Shown here: piece after piece, positions 1 to 8,310 of the stretch
How the letters are laid out: each line of letters starts with the position of its first letter
Position numbering within the stretch: position 1 is the first letter of the stretch
Origin: Bacillus thuringiensis
GTDB taxonomy: Bacteria; Bacillota; Bacilli; Bacillales; Bacillaceae_G
Direction of reading: 5' to 3'
NCBI RefSeq assembly: GCF_022095615.2
Contig: NZ_CP155559.1
Location: 369,501-433,500, forward strand
Length of the DNA stretch: 64,000 bases
Made by a program: the position numbers and the translations under genes
Notes under the pieces: model-generated
The model's input: the letters and a program-made list of their open reading frames with translations, nothing else
Databases searched by the model: none
Told to the model about the DNA's origin: nothing

Positions 1-659
1 ATTCAGCTACTGTTGGTGCTTGCATGATTACTTCTTTAGAATTACGAGAAGGTTTGCTTGAGCAATTAGATTTCATTTCAAAAGAACTGCGTGGTTCATT
101 TAAAAAAGTTGATGAAATGACGTTCATTTTGTATACGACTCGTGGTGATATTGAATCGATTATAAAAACAAATATGATAAATAATTTATTTGCGAGTATA
201 GAAGGAACGATAGCTATTGGATTTGGTTACGGAAAAACTGTGAAAGAAGCGGAGCAAAATGCTAAAATCGCTCAAAGTTTCGCGAAGAATAATCCAATAG
301 ACCACTGCTTTTATATACTAACAAGTGATAAAGAACTATTTGGTCCGTTCCCGAAAGAACAGAGAGTACAAAGTTTGAAGAATGACAACCCAGAACTAAT
401 GAAAATAGCGAAGGAAACGAAACTTAGTCCAGCAAACTTGTCAAAAATTATTCAATTTAGTCAATCACATCCGTCATTGAAGTTTACAGCAGCAGACCTT
501 TCTGAATACTTACAAGTGACTCGGCGATCAACAGAAAGGTTATTAAAGAAACTAGTTGATTATGGGTATGCTCATATTTGCGGCGAGGAAATGCCCTATC
601 AACAAGGGCGTCCTCGCGCAATATATGAACTGAATTTACCGTTATCGTTAAGCTTCTAG
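1..659 (+). CDS. Regulator with degenerate palm/GGDEF-like domain and C-terminal winged helix, 5'-truncated by window edge
   Basis: The reading frame is open from the first base, so the ATG at 24 is probably internal and the true start lies outside the window. The segment with GFGYGKTVKEAEQNA resembles the glycine-rich motif of palm/GGDEF-like domains of the archaeal GTP cyclohydrolase III type, as found in some multidomain regulators. The last 75 residues (from LSPANLSKIIQF) look like a winged helix-turn-helix with a recognition helix near VTRRSTERLLKKL. Its 3' end overlaps the convergent antiporter gene by 12 bases. Neighbouring antiporter and amidohydrolase genes suggest it controls them; this is inference. 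The ligand is unknown. Confidence 0.65.
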   Translation, partial: SATVGACMITSLELREGLLEQLDFISKELRGSFKKVDEMTFILYTTRGDIESIIKTNMINNLFASIEGTIAIGFGYGKTVKEAEQNAKIAQSFAKNNPIDHCFYILTSDKELFGPFPKEQRVQSLKNDNPELMKIAKETKLSPANLSKIIQFSQSHPSLKFTAADLSEYLQVTRRSTERLLKKLVDYGYAHICGEEMPYQQGRPRAIYELNLPLSLSF

Positions 660-2069
660 TTGAGCCTGTTGTTTTTTTAGTAGTTCTGCTTTTTCAATGT
701 CTGATAGTTTCGTAATTGTGAGACCAGTTATGCCGTAAAGGATTGAAATAATAGGTACGATGAAATTTAATATAGCATAAGGAGCATATTCGAATGCGCC
801 AACTCCAAGTGTTGCGAGTATAAATACACCACATGTATTCCAAGGGACGAACACAGAAGTTAATGTTCCGCCATCTTCTAATGCTCTGGATAAATTTTTA
901 GAATGTAGTCCTTTTTCTGTGTATGCATTTGCGTACATTCTTGAAGGAACAACGATCGAAATATATTGTTCAGAGCAAGTAAGGTTTGTCGCAAAGCAAG
1001 ATGCGATAGTAGAAGCGATAAGTCCTTTTGCGGATGTCGCTAATTTTAAAATTTGATTTACAATTGAGCGAAGAATGCCAGTATGTTCAAGTACTCCTCC
1101 AAAAGTCATAGCGACAATTGTCATAGAAACTGTATTCATCATCGAATCTAAGCCACCGCGGTTAAAGAGTTCGTCTACTAGTTTGTTTCCTGTGTCTATA
1201 ACAAATCCAGTTTGGAGTGCACCGACAGATGCAGAGACAGAACCACCTTGAATAAAGACTTGTGATAAAAACCCTAAAATAATACCTACGAGAATAGCTG
1301 GGATAGCAGGAACTTTTTTAGCGACCAATACCATAACGACTACAGGTATGATTAATAGGAAAGGCGAGATAACAAAGTTTTGTTGTAATACTTGTAACGT
1401 TTGATCGATACTTTTTGCATCAATATTGTTAGCGCCGAAGCTTCTTCCTAAGAACGCATAAACGATAAGAGTAATAATTAAACCTGGAATTGTAGTAAAT
1501 AACATGTGACGAATATGTGTGAATAAATCTGTATTTGTTAATCCTGCGGCTAAGTTTGTTGTGTCTGAAAGCGGTGACATTTTATCGCCGAAATAAGAAC
1601 CGGAAATGATAGCACCGGCAACCATTGGAGCTGGGATTCCCATACTTAGGCCAATTCCCATTCCTGCAACACCAATTGTCCCCATTGTAGACCAAGAGCT
1701 ACCGATAGCTAATGCAACAATAGAACAAATAATTGTAATTGAAACTAAAAATAGTGATGGAGTTAAAAGATTTAAACCGTAATAAATCATTGTTGCGACG
1801 ATTCCGCCGCCAATCCAAGCACCGATCGTTAAACCTACTAGAATAATGATAACGATAGCGGGTAATGCGAGGCGAATTCCTTTATACATTGCTTCTTCAA
1901 TATCGTGCCATTTGTAACCGTAACGCCAAGCGACGATAGAAGCAACGGTAGTACCGATAATAAGTGGGACGTGAGGGCTTTGTTTTAATACAACAATTGT
2001 AACCATCATAACTGCAACTGTAATGATAATAGGGATTATTGCTACGCCAAAAGGTATTTCTTTTTTCAT
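648..2069 (-). CDS. nhaC: NhaC-family Na+/H+ antiporter-like membrane transporter
   Basis: A hydrophobic protein of 473 residues with about 11-12 predicted membrane segments, the GSYFGDKMSPLSDTTNLA motif and the NLTCSEQYISIVVPSRMYA motif typical of the NhaC family, which exchanges Na+ for protons or carries organic substrates by antiport. An upstream in-frame ATG at 2084 exists, but the ribosome site (AGGAGG) lies inside the codons that follow it, so MKKEIPFG at 2069 is the better start. It converges on the regulator gene and is divergent from the M20 amidohydrolase gene. Family members next to M20 peptidases often move amino acids or their conjugates rather than only sodium; here that is inference. 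Confidence 0.85.
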   Translation of the reverse strand: MKKEIPFGVAIIPIIITVAVMMVTIVVLKQSPHVPLIIGTTVASIVAWRYGYKWHDIEEAMYKGIRLALPAIVIIILVGLTIGAWIGGGIVATMIYYGLNLLTPSLFLVSITIICSIVALAIGSSWSTMGTIGVAGMGIGLSMGIPAPMVAGAIISGSYFGDKMSPLSDTTNLAAGLTNTDLFTHIRHMLFTTIPGLIITLIVYAFLGRSFGANNIDAKSIDQTLQVLQQNFVISPFLLIIPVVVMVLVAKKVPAIPAILVGIILGFLSQVFIQGGSVSASVGALQTGFVIDTGNKLVDELFNRGGLDSMMNTVSMTIVAMTFGGVLEHTGILRSIVNQILKLATSAKGLIASTIASCFATNLTCSEQYISIVVPSRMYANAYTEKGLHSKNLSRALEDGGTLTSVFVPWNTCGVFILATLGVGAFEYAPYAILNFIVPIISILYGITGLTITKLSDIEKAELLKKQQAQLEA

Positions 2070-2244
2070 AAACTGCCTCCTCATTATGTATGTTTGTATT
2101 TTTAGAATTGTCGCAAAATAGACGTTATTAAATTATAATAACTAAAAATTGATATGAGCGTCAATAAAAAACAGAAAATAAGGAATGTTCTATCGTTATG
2201 GAGTGGGTGGAAATAAGTTGTCGATCGTATTTAAAAATAAACAA

Positions 2245-2273
2245 TTGACTTTTTTCTTAAAATTCAATATGTT
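2245..2273 (+). promoter_or_regulatory. Candidate sigma-A promoter for the M20 amidohydrolase
   Basis: TTGACT at 2245-2250 and TATGTT at 2268-2273 are separated by 17 bases and lie about 70 bases before the TTG start. The -10 is weak. Confidence 0.45.
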
Positions 2274-2345
2274 CATAAAAACATCTGTTTTTCATAAGTA
2301 TAATTAACCTGAATGGTTTTGGAATTTGGGAAGGAGAATGTAGCT

Positions 2346-3461
2346 TTGAAAACATTAGAACTACAAGAGCGTTTAACTGAAATTTTTCAGCATTTACATG
2401 AAAATCCTGAAGTGAGTTGGAAAGAGTATGAAACGACAGCGTATATTACTAACTTTTTAAAAGAAGAAGGAATTTCATATAAAATATTTGATGATTGCCC
2501 AGGCGTGATTGCTGAAATTGGAAGCGGAAATCCAGTTATTGCAATTCGTGCCGATATGGATGCACTTTGGCAAGAAGTGGACGGAGAGTTTAAAGCGAAT
2601 CATTCATGTGGTCACGATGCTCATATGACAATTGTGATGGGGCTTATTTTACAATTGAAAAATAGGAGATGGGACAGTGGAACGGTTAGGTTTATTTTTC
2701 AGCCGGCAGAGGAAAAAGGAAATGGTTCTTTAAAGATGGTAGATAAGGGTGCTGTGGATGATGCGGACTTCTTATTTGGTGTTCATTTAAGACCGATTGA
2801 AGAACTGCCTTTGAAACAAGCTGCCCCGTCTATTCGTCACGGAGCGGCAAGATTTTTAGAAGGTACGATTCATGGGGAAGATGCACATGGGGCACGCCCG
2901 CATCAAGGGATAAATGCCATTGATGTCATTTCCATGATTAATATAGGTTTGAAAAATATATGGCTACCACCGCAAAGTTCATATTCAGTGAAGATGACAA
3001 GGTGCCAAGCAGGTGGAGATAATTTAAATATTATTCCGGGGAACGGCCATTTTAGCTTGGATGTTAGAGCAGAAAATAACATATTACTAAATGAATTGAA
3101 GCAAAAAATAGAGCGAGTAATTCTGTCGGCTGAATCAATGGGATCTAAAGTATCTTATGAGTGGATCGATCTCGCACCAGGAGCTGAAGTGTCAGAAGAA
3201 GCTGAGCGCTTTATGCGAAAAGGCATTCTTGAAGTATACGGGGAAGAGGGATGCACTGGACCACTGTATACGACAGGAAGTGATGATTTCCATTACTACA
3301 CAGTGAAGAGACCACATTTAAAAGCTGTCATGCTTGGACTAGGTGCAAACTTACAACCTGGATTACACCATCCGCATATGAAGTTTGATCATAGTTGTAT
3401 TATGGATGGAGTAGAAATATTGAAACAAACTGTATTGAAAGTATTAGAGGACAGGGGCTAG
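2346..3461 (+). CDS. M20 family amidohydrolase (IAA-amino acid hydrolase/aminoacylase type)
   Basis: A 371-residue metallopeptidase-like hydrolase that would cleave an N-acyl or N-aryl amino acid to a free acid and amino acid in the cytoplasm. Visible M20D motifs are HENPEVSWKE, RADMDAL, the metal-binding CGHDAHM (Cys and His), FQPAEEKGNG with the catalytic glutamate, and a C-terminal HHPHMKFD. An ATG at 2313 is in frame, but GGGAAGGAG at 2328-2336 is nine bases before TTG at 2346, so TTG is taken as the start. It is divergent from the NhaC gene, and the two probably serve the same substrate. The substrate cannot be read from the sequence. Confidence 0.87.
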   Translation: MKTLELQERLTEIFQHLHENPEVSWKEYETTAYITNFLKEEGISYKIFDDCPGVIAEIGSGNPVIAIRADMDALWQEVDGEFKANHSCGHDAHMTIVMGLILQLKNRRWDSGTVRFIFQPAEEKGNGSLKMVDKGAVDDADFLFGVHLRPIEELPLKQAAPSIRHGAARFLEGTIHGEDAHGARPHQGINAIDVISMINIGLKNIWLPPQSSYSVKMTRCQAGGDNLNIIPGNGHFSLDVRAENNILLNELKQKIERVILSAESMGSKVSYEWIDLAPGAEVSEEAERFMRKGILEVYGEEGCTGPLYTTGSDDFHYYTVKRPHLKAVMLGLGANLQPGLHHPHMKFDHSCIMDGVEILKQTVLKVLEDRG

Positions 3462-3480
3462 AGAGCTCCTGTTTTTTTTT
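3451..3480 (+). terminator. Rho-independent terminator of the M20 gene
   Basis: ACAGGgGCT pairs with AGCtCCTGT around an AGAG loop and is followed by ten T. The first arm overlaps the last codons of the gene. Confidence 0.8.
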
Positions 3481-3616
3481 GTAGGAATTTGTCGTTAAGT
3501 CGATATATTGAAAAAATCGTTAATATAATTTCATGTACCAGTTAATCCAATAAAAAAATGAGTCTCCAATACATGGTGTATAATAATAGGTACCATTTTC
3601 TAATAGGAGAAGACGA

Positions 3617-4225
3617 ATGAACGAACAATATTATGATGCTGTATTACATATAAAAACTGTCGGTGAGCAAAAGGGCTTTAATAAGTCTATGCACTATCAC
3701 CGTTATGAACCGACGCCATATAGCGGATTAGATGAGTTATTAAATCAATATGAAATAAGAAGTAGTGACCGGGTTGTAGACTTTGGATGCGGAAAAGGAC
3801 GATTAAACTTTTACATGCACCATAAGTGTGGCGCTTCAGCGGTTGGAATTGAAATGAATGAAGAGTTTTATAAAGAAGCAATGGATAATCTTGAGTGCTA
3901 TGCACGAAAGGTAAGAAACAGTAAAGATAAAATTGGGTTTGAATGCTGTTTAGCGCAGGAATATGAGATTGATCCACGTGATAATCGGTTTTATTTCTTC
4001 AATCCATTTTCTGTACAAGTATTTATGAACGTAGTAAATAATATTTTACTTTCGGTAGAAGAGGCGGAGAGAGAAGTGGACATTATTTTATACTATCCTT
4101 CTGAAGATTATATTTTCTTCTTAGAGAACCAGACTGCGTTTGAATTGAAGAGAGAAGTAAGGTTGCCTGGGGCTTATGAGAAGAATGGGAATGAGAGGTT
4201 TTTAGTGTATACATTAAGATTATAA
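3617..4225 (+). CDS. SAM-dependent methyltransferase, class I
   Basis: A 202-residue protein with a Rossmann methyltransferase core: DRVVDFGCGKGRLNFYM is motif I (SAM-binding, DxGCGxG) near residues 52-68 and AVGIEMNEEFY is motif II with the acidic residue that binds the ribose. FFNPF stands where NPPY/DPPF-like motif IV is expected. It has a good ribosome site (AGGAGA) and looks monocistronic. The substrate is unknown; nothing nearby points to one. The family is widespread in Bacillus as an unnamed methyltransferase. Confidence 0.8.
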   Translation: MNEQYYDAVLHIKTVGEQKGFNKSMHYHRYEPTPYSGLDELLNQYEIRSSDRVVDFGCGKGRLNFYMHHKCGASAVGIEMNEEFYKEAMDNLECYARKVRNSKDKIGFECCLAQEYEIDPRDNRFYFFNPFSVQVFMNVVNNILLSVEEAEREVDIILYYPSEDYIFFLENQTAFELKREVRLPGAYEKNGNERFLVYTLRL

Positions 4226-4253
4226 AAAAGCAGGTGCCTTGGCACCTGCTTTT
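4224..4253. terminator. Bidirectional terminator between methyltransferase and ahpF
   Basis: AAAAGCAGGTGCC / GGCACCTGCTTTT forms a near-perfect hairpin with A and T runs on both sides, serving both convergent genes. Confidence 0.9.
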
Positions 4254-4273
4254 CTTTACTCACGTCTATATAA

Positions 4274-5800
4274 TTAGTTACGGATTAAGTAATCAAATGC
4301 ACCTAAAGCTGCGTTTGCACCTGAACCCATAGAGATGATGATTTGTTTGTACGGATTATTTGTACAGTCACCTGCAGCAAACACTCCTGGTACGTTTGTA
4401 GCGCCGTGCTTGTCTGTTACGATTTCACCGCGAGCGCGTTCAACTGTTTCGCCTAACCAGTCTGTGTTTGGCACAAGACCGATTTGTACGAATACACCTT
4501 GTAATTCAACGTGATGAACTTCTTCAGTTTCACGATCGATGTAAGAAATACCGTTTACTTTATCAGTACCAGTGATTTCTTTCGTTTGAACGTTTTTCAG
4601 AACAGTTACGTTTGGTAAGCTGTTAAGACGCTCTTGTAATACAGCATCAGCTTTTAATTCTGGCATGAATTCAAGAACAGTTACGTGCTTAACAATACCT
4701 GCTAAGTCGATAGCTGCTTCAATACCAGAGTTACCTCCGCCGATAACTGCTACGTCTTTTCCGATGAATAATGGACCGTCACAGTGTGGGCAGTATGCTA
4801 CACCTTTATTTTTGAACTCAGCTTCACCTGGTACGCCAACGTTACGCCAGCGAGCACCTGTTGAAACGATTACGCTTTTACTTTTCAGAATAGCGCCGTT
4901 TTCAAGTTCCACTTCAATAAGTTCTTTTTTCTCTAAACGTTTTGCACGTTGTAGATTCATTACATCGATGTCGTATTCTTTTACGTGCTCTTCAAGGCTT
5001 GCTACTAGCTTAGGACCTTCAGTGCGTTTTACGCTGATGAAGTTCTCAATACCCATAGTATCCATTACTTGACCACCGAAGCGCTCAGCAACGATACCAG
5101 TGCGAATGCCTTTACGTGCTGCATAAATTGCTGCACTTGCACCAGCAGGGCCGCCACCAACAACAAGAACATCGTATGGATCTTTATCAGAAAGCTCTGA
5201 TGCATCTGGACCGTTACCCATTTTAGCTAAAATTTCTTCAAGTGTCATACGACCGCTTCCGAAAGATTCGCCATTTAGGAAAACTGTTGGTACTGCCATG
5301 ATGTCTTTGCTTTCTACTTCCTCTTTGAATGCAGCGCCATCAATCATAGTATGTGTAATACCAGAGTTTAGAACGCTCATTACGTTAAGAGCTTGTACAA
5401 CATCAGGACAGTTATGACAACTTAGGCTGATATAAGATTCAAAATGATATTCGCCTTGAATGTTTTTAATTTGATCGATTAATTTTTGTTCAACTTTTGG
5501 AGCGCGTCCACTTACTTGTAGTAAAGCTAACACTAATGAAGTAAATTCGTGTCCTAATGGAATACCAGCGAATACGACACCAGTGTCTTCACCAGGGCGA
5601 TTTACGCTAAAGCTTGGTGTTCTCTCTAATTCAACTTTTTCTACTGTAATCTTAGATGACATAGTAGCTAATTCGTCTACTAGAGCTAACATATCTTTAG
5701 ATACGTCGTCGTCTCCAGCGCTTACTTTAAGTAAAATATCGTTCTCCATTAACTGAAGGTATTGGGATAGTTGTGTTTTTATATCTGCATCTAGTATCAT
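4274..5800 (-). CDS. ahpF: Alkyl hydroperoxide reductase subunit F (NADH-dependent peroxiredoxin reductase)
   Basis: A 508-residue flavoprotein that passes electrons from NADH through FAD and two disulphide centres to AhpC. The N-terminal tandem thioredoxin-fold region carries CHNC (Cys128/Cys131). The C-terminal part is thioredoxin-reductase-like, with [10 protein letters not shown] for FAD, the CPHC redox pair in [10 protein letters not shown] context (here YCPHCDG), [10 protein letters not shown] for the nucleotide and GVFAAGDCT near the end. The length is normal for AhpF. It follows ahpC by 14 bases with an AAGGAG ribosome site, so the two form an operon under the PerR box upstream of ahpC. 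Confidence 0.97.
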   Translation of the reverse strand: MILDADIKTQLSQYLQLMENDILLKVSAGDDDVSKDMLALVDELATMSSKITVEKVELERTPSFSVNRPGEDTGVVFAGIPLGHEFTSLVLALLQVSGRAPKVEQKLIDQIKNIQGEYHFESYISLSCHNCPDVVQALNVMSVLNSGITHTMIDGAAFKEEVESKDIMAVPTVFLNGESFGSGRMTLEEILAKMGNGPDASELSDKDPYDVLVVGGGPAGASAAIYAARKGIRTGIVAERFGGQVMDTMGIENFISVKRTEGPKLVASLEEHVKEYDIDVMNLQRAKRLEKKELIEVELENGAILKSKSVIVSTGARWRNVGVPGEAEFKNKGVAYCPHCDGPLFIGKDVAVIGGGNSGIEAAIDLAGIVKHVTVLEFMPELKADAVLQERLNSLPNVTVLKNVQTKEITGTDKVNGISYIDRETEEVHHVELQGVFVQIGLVPNTDWLGETVERARGEIVTDKHGATNVPGVFAAGDCTNNPYKQIIISMGSGANAALGAFDYLIRN

Positions 5801-5814
5801 TTTGATCGAACTCC

Positions 5815-6378
5815 TTAGATTTTGCCTACAAGGTCAAGGCTTGGTTTAAGTGTTGCAGAACCCTCTTGCCATTTAGCTGGGCAAACTTCACCTGGGTTGT
5901 TACGTACGTATTGAGCTGCTTTAATTTTGTTAACAAGAATGCTTGCGTCACGGCCGATACCGTCAGCATTGATTTCCATAGATTGGATAACGCCGTCTGG
6001 ATCGATGATGAATGTACCACGAGCAGCAAGACCTTCTTCTTCCATTAAAACGTTGAAGTTTGTAGTGATTGTGCGAGTTGGGTCACCAATCATGATGTAC
6101 TCGATTTTGCCGATAGTTTCTGAGCTATCATGCCATGCTTTGTGAGTGAAGTGAGTGTCTGTAGATACAGAGTATACTTCAACGCCTAAGTCTTTAAGAG
6201 CTGCGTATTGGTTTTGTAAGTCTTCAAGTTCAGTTGGACAAACGAATGTGAAGTCAGCTGGGTAGAAACAAACTACACTCCATTTTCCTTTTAAACTTTC
6301 ATCAGTAACTTGGATAAATTCTCCATTATGGTAAGCATTAGCTTTAAACGGTTTTACTTCTGTGCCGATTAATAACAT
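5815..6378 (-). CDS. ahpC: Alkyl hydroperoxide reductase subunit C (2-Cys peroxiredoxin)
   Basis: A typical 187-residue AhpC/Prx1-family peroxiredoxin that reduces hydrogen peroxide and organic hydroperoxides. The peroxidatic Cys47 lies in [11 protein letters not shown] and the resolving Cys166 in GEVCPAKW. The start ATG at 6378 has AGGAGG eight bases upstream. It is the first gene of ahpCF. A PerR box at 6452-6466 just downstream of the likely transcription start indicates peroxide derepression. Confidence 0.98.
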   Translation of the reverse strand: MLLIGTEVKPFKANAYHNGEFIQVTDESLKGKWSVVCFYPADFTFVCPTELEDLQNQYAALKDLGVEVYSVSTDTHFTHKAWHDSSETIGKIEYIMIGDPTRTITTNFNVLMEEEGLAARGTFIIDPDGVIQSMEINADGIGRDASILVNKIKAAQYVRNNPGEVCPAKWQEGSATLKPSLDLVGKI

Positions 6379-6451
6379 ATTAAAATTCCTCCTAAATGTT
6401 GGTTGTGAGCATCAAAAAATAGTGTGCTCATAAAATATATTTTTTAATTAA

Positions 6452-6466
6452 CTATAATAATTCTAA
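6452..6466 (-). promoter_or_regulatory. PerR operator (Per box)
   Basis: TTAGAATTATTATAG on the minus strand matches the Per box TTATAATNATTATAA at all but two positions. Its place at about +6 to +20 suits repression by PerR and induction by peroxide. Confidence 0.8.
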
Positions 6467-6477
6467 TTCGATATTAA

Positions 6478-6506
6478 TTATCATATAGAAGTGGTTATTT
6501 TGTCAA
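6478..6506 (-). promoter_or_regulatory. Sigma-A promoter of ahpCF
   Basis: On the minus strand TTGACA (6506-6501) and TGATAA (6483-6478) are separated by 17 bases. A PerR box follows directly downstream. Confidence 0.75.
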
Positions 6507-6899
6507 GTGAATAAACCAACTTTATATCAATTTAATTAATATTTATTCTCAATTGAGATGATGAAGCAGTTTGGCAATGATAGAGTAGAAAATTTAGTTG
6601 TAAATGAGTCAGTATAGTCATAGGTGGAAGGTTGTTTAAATTTAAGCTTGAAACATGTAGATGATAATTAAATGTTTTGAGGAAAGATTTTTTTAGTAGG
6701 TTATGTGGTTGAAAAGTAACTTCTTACTTTATTGTACAAAGAATGATGAGATAAATAAAACAAAATGAATCGGAATCTTTTTGAAAAATTCTTCTTATTT
6801 TAATTGTTCATTTATTGGACATATATTGAAGCGTAAACTGTTTCGCGAGGAGTTAGGGAAAAAGAAATAACTCAGCTTCTTTCGTAAAATTAAAGTATT
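6507..6899. other. Intergenic stretch without recognised features
   Basis: About 390 AT-rich bases between the ahpC promoter and the terminator of the next gene. I found no ORF with a ribosome site, no riboswitch and no clear repeat. Confidence 0.5.
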
Positions 6900-6947
6900 A
6901 AAAAATCCCCTATCCAGCGTAAGATTACTTGATAGGGGATTTTTTTA
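6900..6947. terminator. Terminator overlapping the 3' end of the 148-residue unknown gene
   Basis: AAAAATCCCCTATC at 6901-6914 pairs with GATAGGGGATTTTT at 6931-6944. A and T runs on both sides allow termination on either strand. The stop codon of the gene lies in the loop. Confidence 0.85.
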
Positions 6948-7371
6948 ATGGGTGTAGGGCATTATGTATATTGCTGTTCAGTGTTTCGAAAAATGTACGT
7001 AATTTAGAACTTAAATGATTGTTTTGATGGATAAATAGTTTTTCAGCAACGAGTAGTTCACCATGTATACCAAAACATTGCATGTGTACGGAAATTTCTT
7101 CGTTATTTTCATGAATGGTTGGGAAAACGTAATGGAATGCTGAGCTTGGAATCATGTACTCTTTGATCGTATAAGTGTCAGAATCGCAATTTGGTGTATG
7201 CTTTATGTAAATCTTTACACTGTCTTTTGTGACGATAAATTCTAACATGGTGCATTTTATAAGGTTAGGATTGAAAGCATTGGATTCTTGTAAATATAAA
7301 TTAAAATTGGTCCTGTCGGAAATGGATTCAATGTTTGTAAGCATAATGTCTTGATTAGTGTGAGTGCTCAT
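6925..7371 (-). CDS. Uncharacterised 148-residue protein
   Basis: I do not recognise a family. A longer frame opens at 7476, but AAGGAG stands six bases before the ATG at 7371 (MSTHTNQDIM), so that start is preferred. The protein looks soluble: no signal peptide or membrane segment, several predicted beta strands (LEFIVTKDSVKIYIKH, ISVHMQCFGIHGELLVAEKLFI) and a helical C-terminus. The last codons (PLKKSPIK) are encoded by the arm and loop of the terminator. It lies in the same direction as the two-component genes upstream, but a terminator at 7495-7539 separates them. Confidence 0.6.
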   Translation of the reverse strand: MSTHTNQDIMLTNIESISDRTNFNLYLQESNAFNPNLIKCTMLEFIVTKDSVKIYIKHTPNCDSDTYTIKEYMIPSSAFHYVFPTIHENNEEISVHMQCFGIHGELLVAEKLFIHQNNHLSSKLRTFFETLNSNIHNALHPLKKSPIK

Positions 7372-7494
7372 TTTGTTCTCCTTAATATAGATAGTAAGAA
7401 AATAGTTTTGTGAAATGGGATAATACTTTAAATAGGATTTATTTCTATTCATTAATGTATCAAACGTTTCTCTCAAAAATCTCTCAAGGTATTT

Positions 7495-7539
7495 TTTATA
7501 AAATAAGAAACCTGTTTCAGCTTAGAAATAGGTTTCTTA
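7495..7539 (-). terminator. Terminator of the two-component operon
   Basis: AAGAAACCtGTTTC at 7505-7518 pairs with GAAAtAGGTTTCTT at 7525-7538. On the minus strand it is followed by a T-rich stretch. The response-regulator stop codon is in the stem. Confidence 0.75.
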
Positions 7540-8310
7540 AAGTTGTATATTTTGAAGTTTGTAAGCCCATAAATATCCTTTGGACTCTAATAATAGGTCG
7601 TCGGTATTGTGTGTTTCGATAAATTGAACTGTTTGGTTAATCTGCATTTCATAACCATCAGTTGTACGCTCGATTTTGAGAGGGATATTTAGCTCACTAA
7701 ATAGTTGGCGTATTCGGTAAATAGTATTATACAAATTTGCTAATGCACGTTTTTCATCTGTGTTAGGCCAAATATCATCAAGAATCTTCCACTTTGAAAC
7801 AGCTTTTTCTTTATGGAGAAGGAAGTAATAAAAAAGCTCTTCGGTAACACGGGTAGGCCACTTTAGTGATTGATGGTCTTTTTTTATAAATGTATTACCG
7901 TACAGTTGTACTTGAAGAGTATTTGAACTTCTTTGTTGATTCGTAACACCGTAATATTTTTTTAGGCGGTAATCTACATCCTGTACAGCGCTAGGTGTTA
8001 ATGGTTTTAATATATAATCGAGAGCTTGTACCCGAAACACTTCTAAAGCATAAGTGGGGTAGGCAGTAGAAAAGATAATCGGAACATCGATACCGTCATC
8101 TACTAATTTCTTAGCGAGTTCAATTCCTGTCATTTTAGGCATTTCAATATCTAGTAAAATAGCGTCTAATGTGTAATGAGGAAGCATGTTAATTGCCTCT
8201 AATGGTGACTGGAAAGTATCAACAATTTGAAATCCGCCATGTTTTGTTAATAAATGACTATGTAAATCTAAAATAGGCTTTTCATCTTCTATTATTACTA
8301 TTCGCCACAC
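7537..8310 (-). CDS. Response regulator, receiver plus SARP/OmpR-like winged helix
   Basis: A 257-residue regulator. The receiver domain (1-120) has the acidic pair in IIEDEKP, phospho-acceptor Asp54 in LLDIEMP, the conserved Ser/Thr region IIFSTAYP and the lysine in ILKPLTP. The C-terminal part (about 150-225, YYFLLHKEKAVSKWKILDDIWP and NTIYRIRQLF) is a transcriptional-activator winged helix of the type in SARP/BTAD and CitB-like Bacillus regulators. Translation begins at GTG overlapping the TAG stop of the kinase gene (TAGTG), so the two are translationally coupled partners. The target genes are unknown. Confidence 0.88.
   Translation of the reverse strand: MWRIVIIEDEKPILDLHSHLLTKHGGFQIVDTFQSPLEAINMLPHYTLDAILLDIEMPKMTGIELAKKLVDDGIDVPIIFSTAYPTYALEVFRVQALDYILKPLTPSAVQDVDYRLKKYYGVTNQQRSSNTLQVQLYGNTFIKKDHQSLKWPTRVTEELFYYFLLHKEKAVSKWKILDDIWPNTDEKRALANLYNTIYRIRQLFSELNIPLKIERTTDGYEMQINQTVQFIETHNTDDLLLESKGYLWAYKLQNIQL

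Noticed and set aside
4665..5072. Plus-strand frame of 135 codons antisense to ahpF
   Set aside because: Antisense shadow of a highly conserved gene, with no ribosome site.
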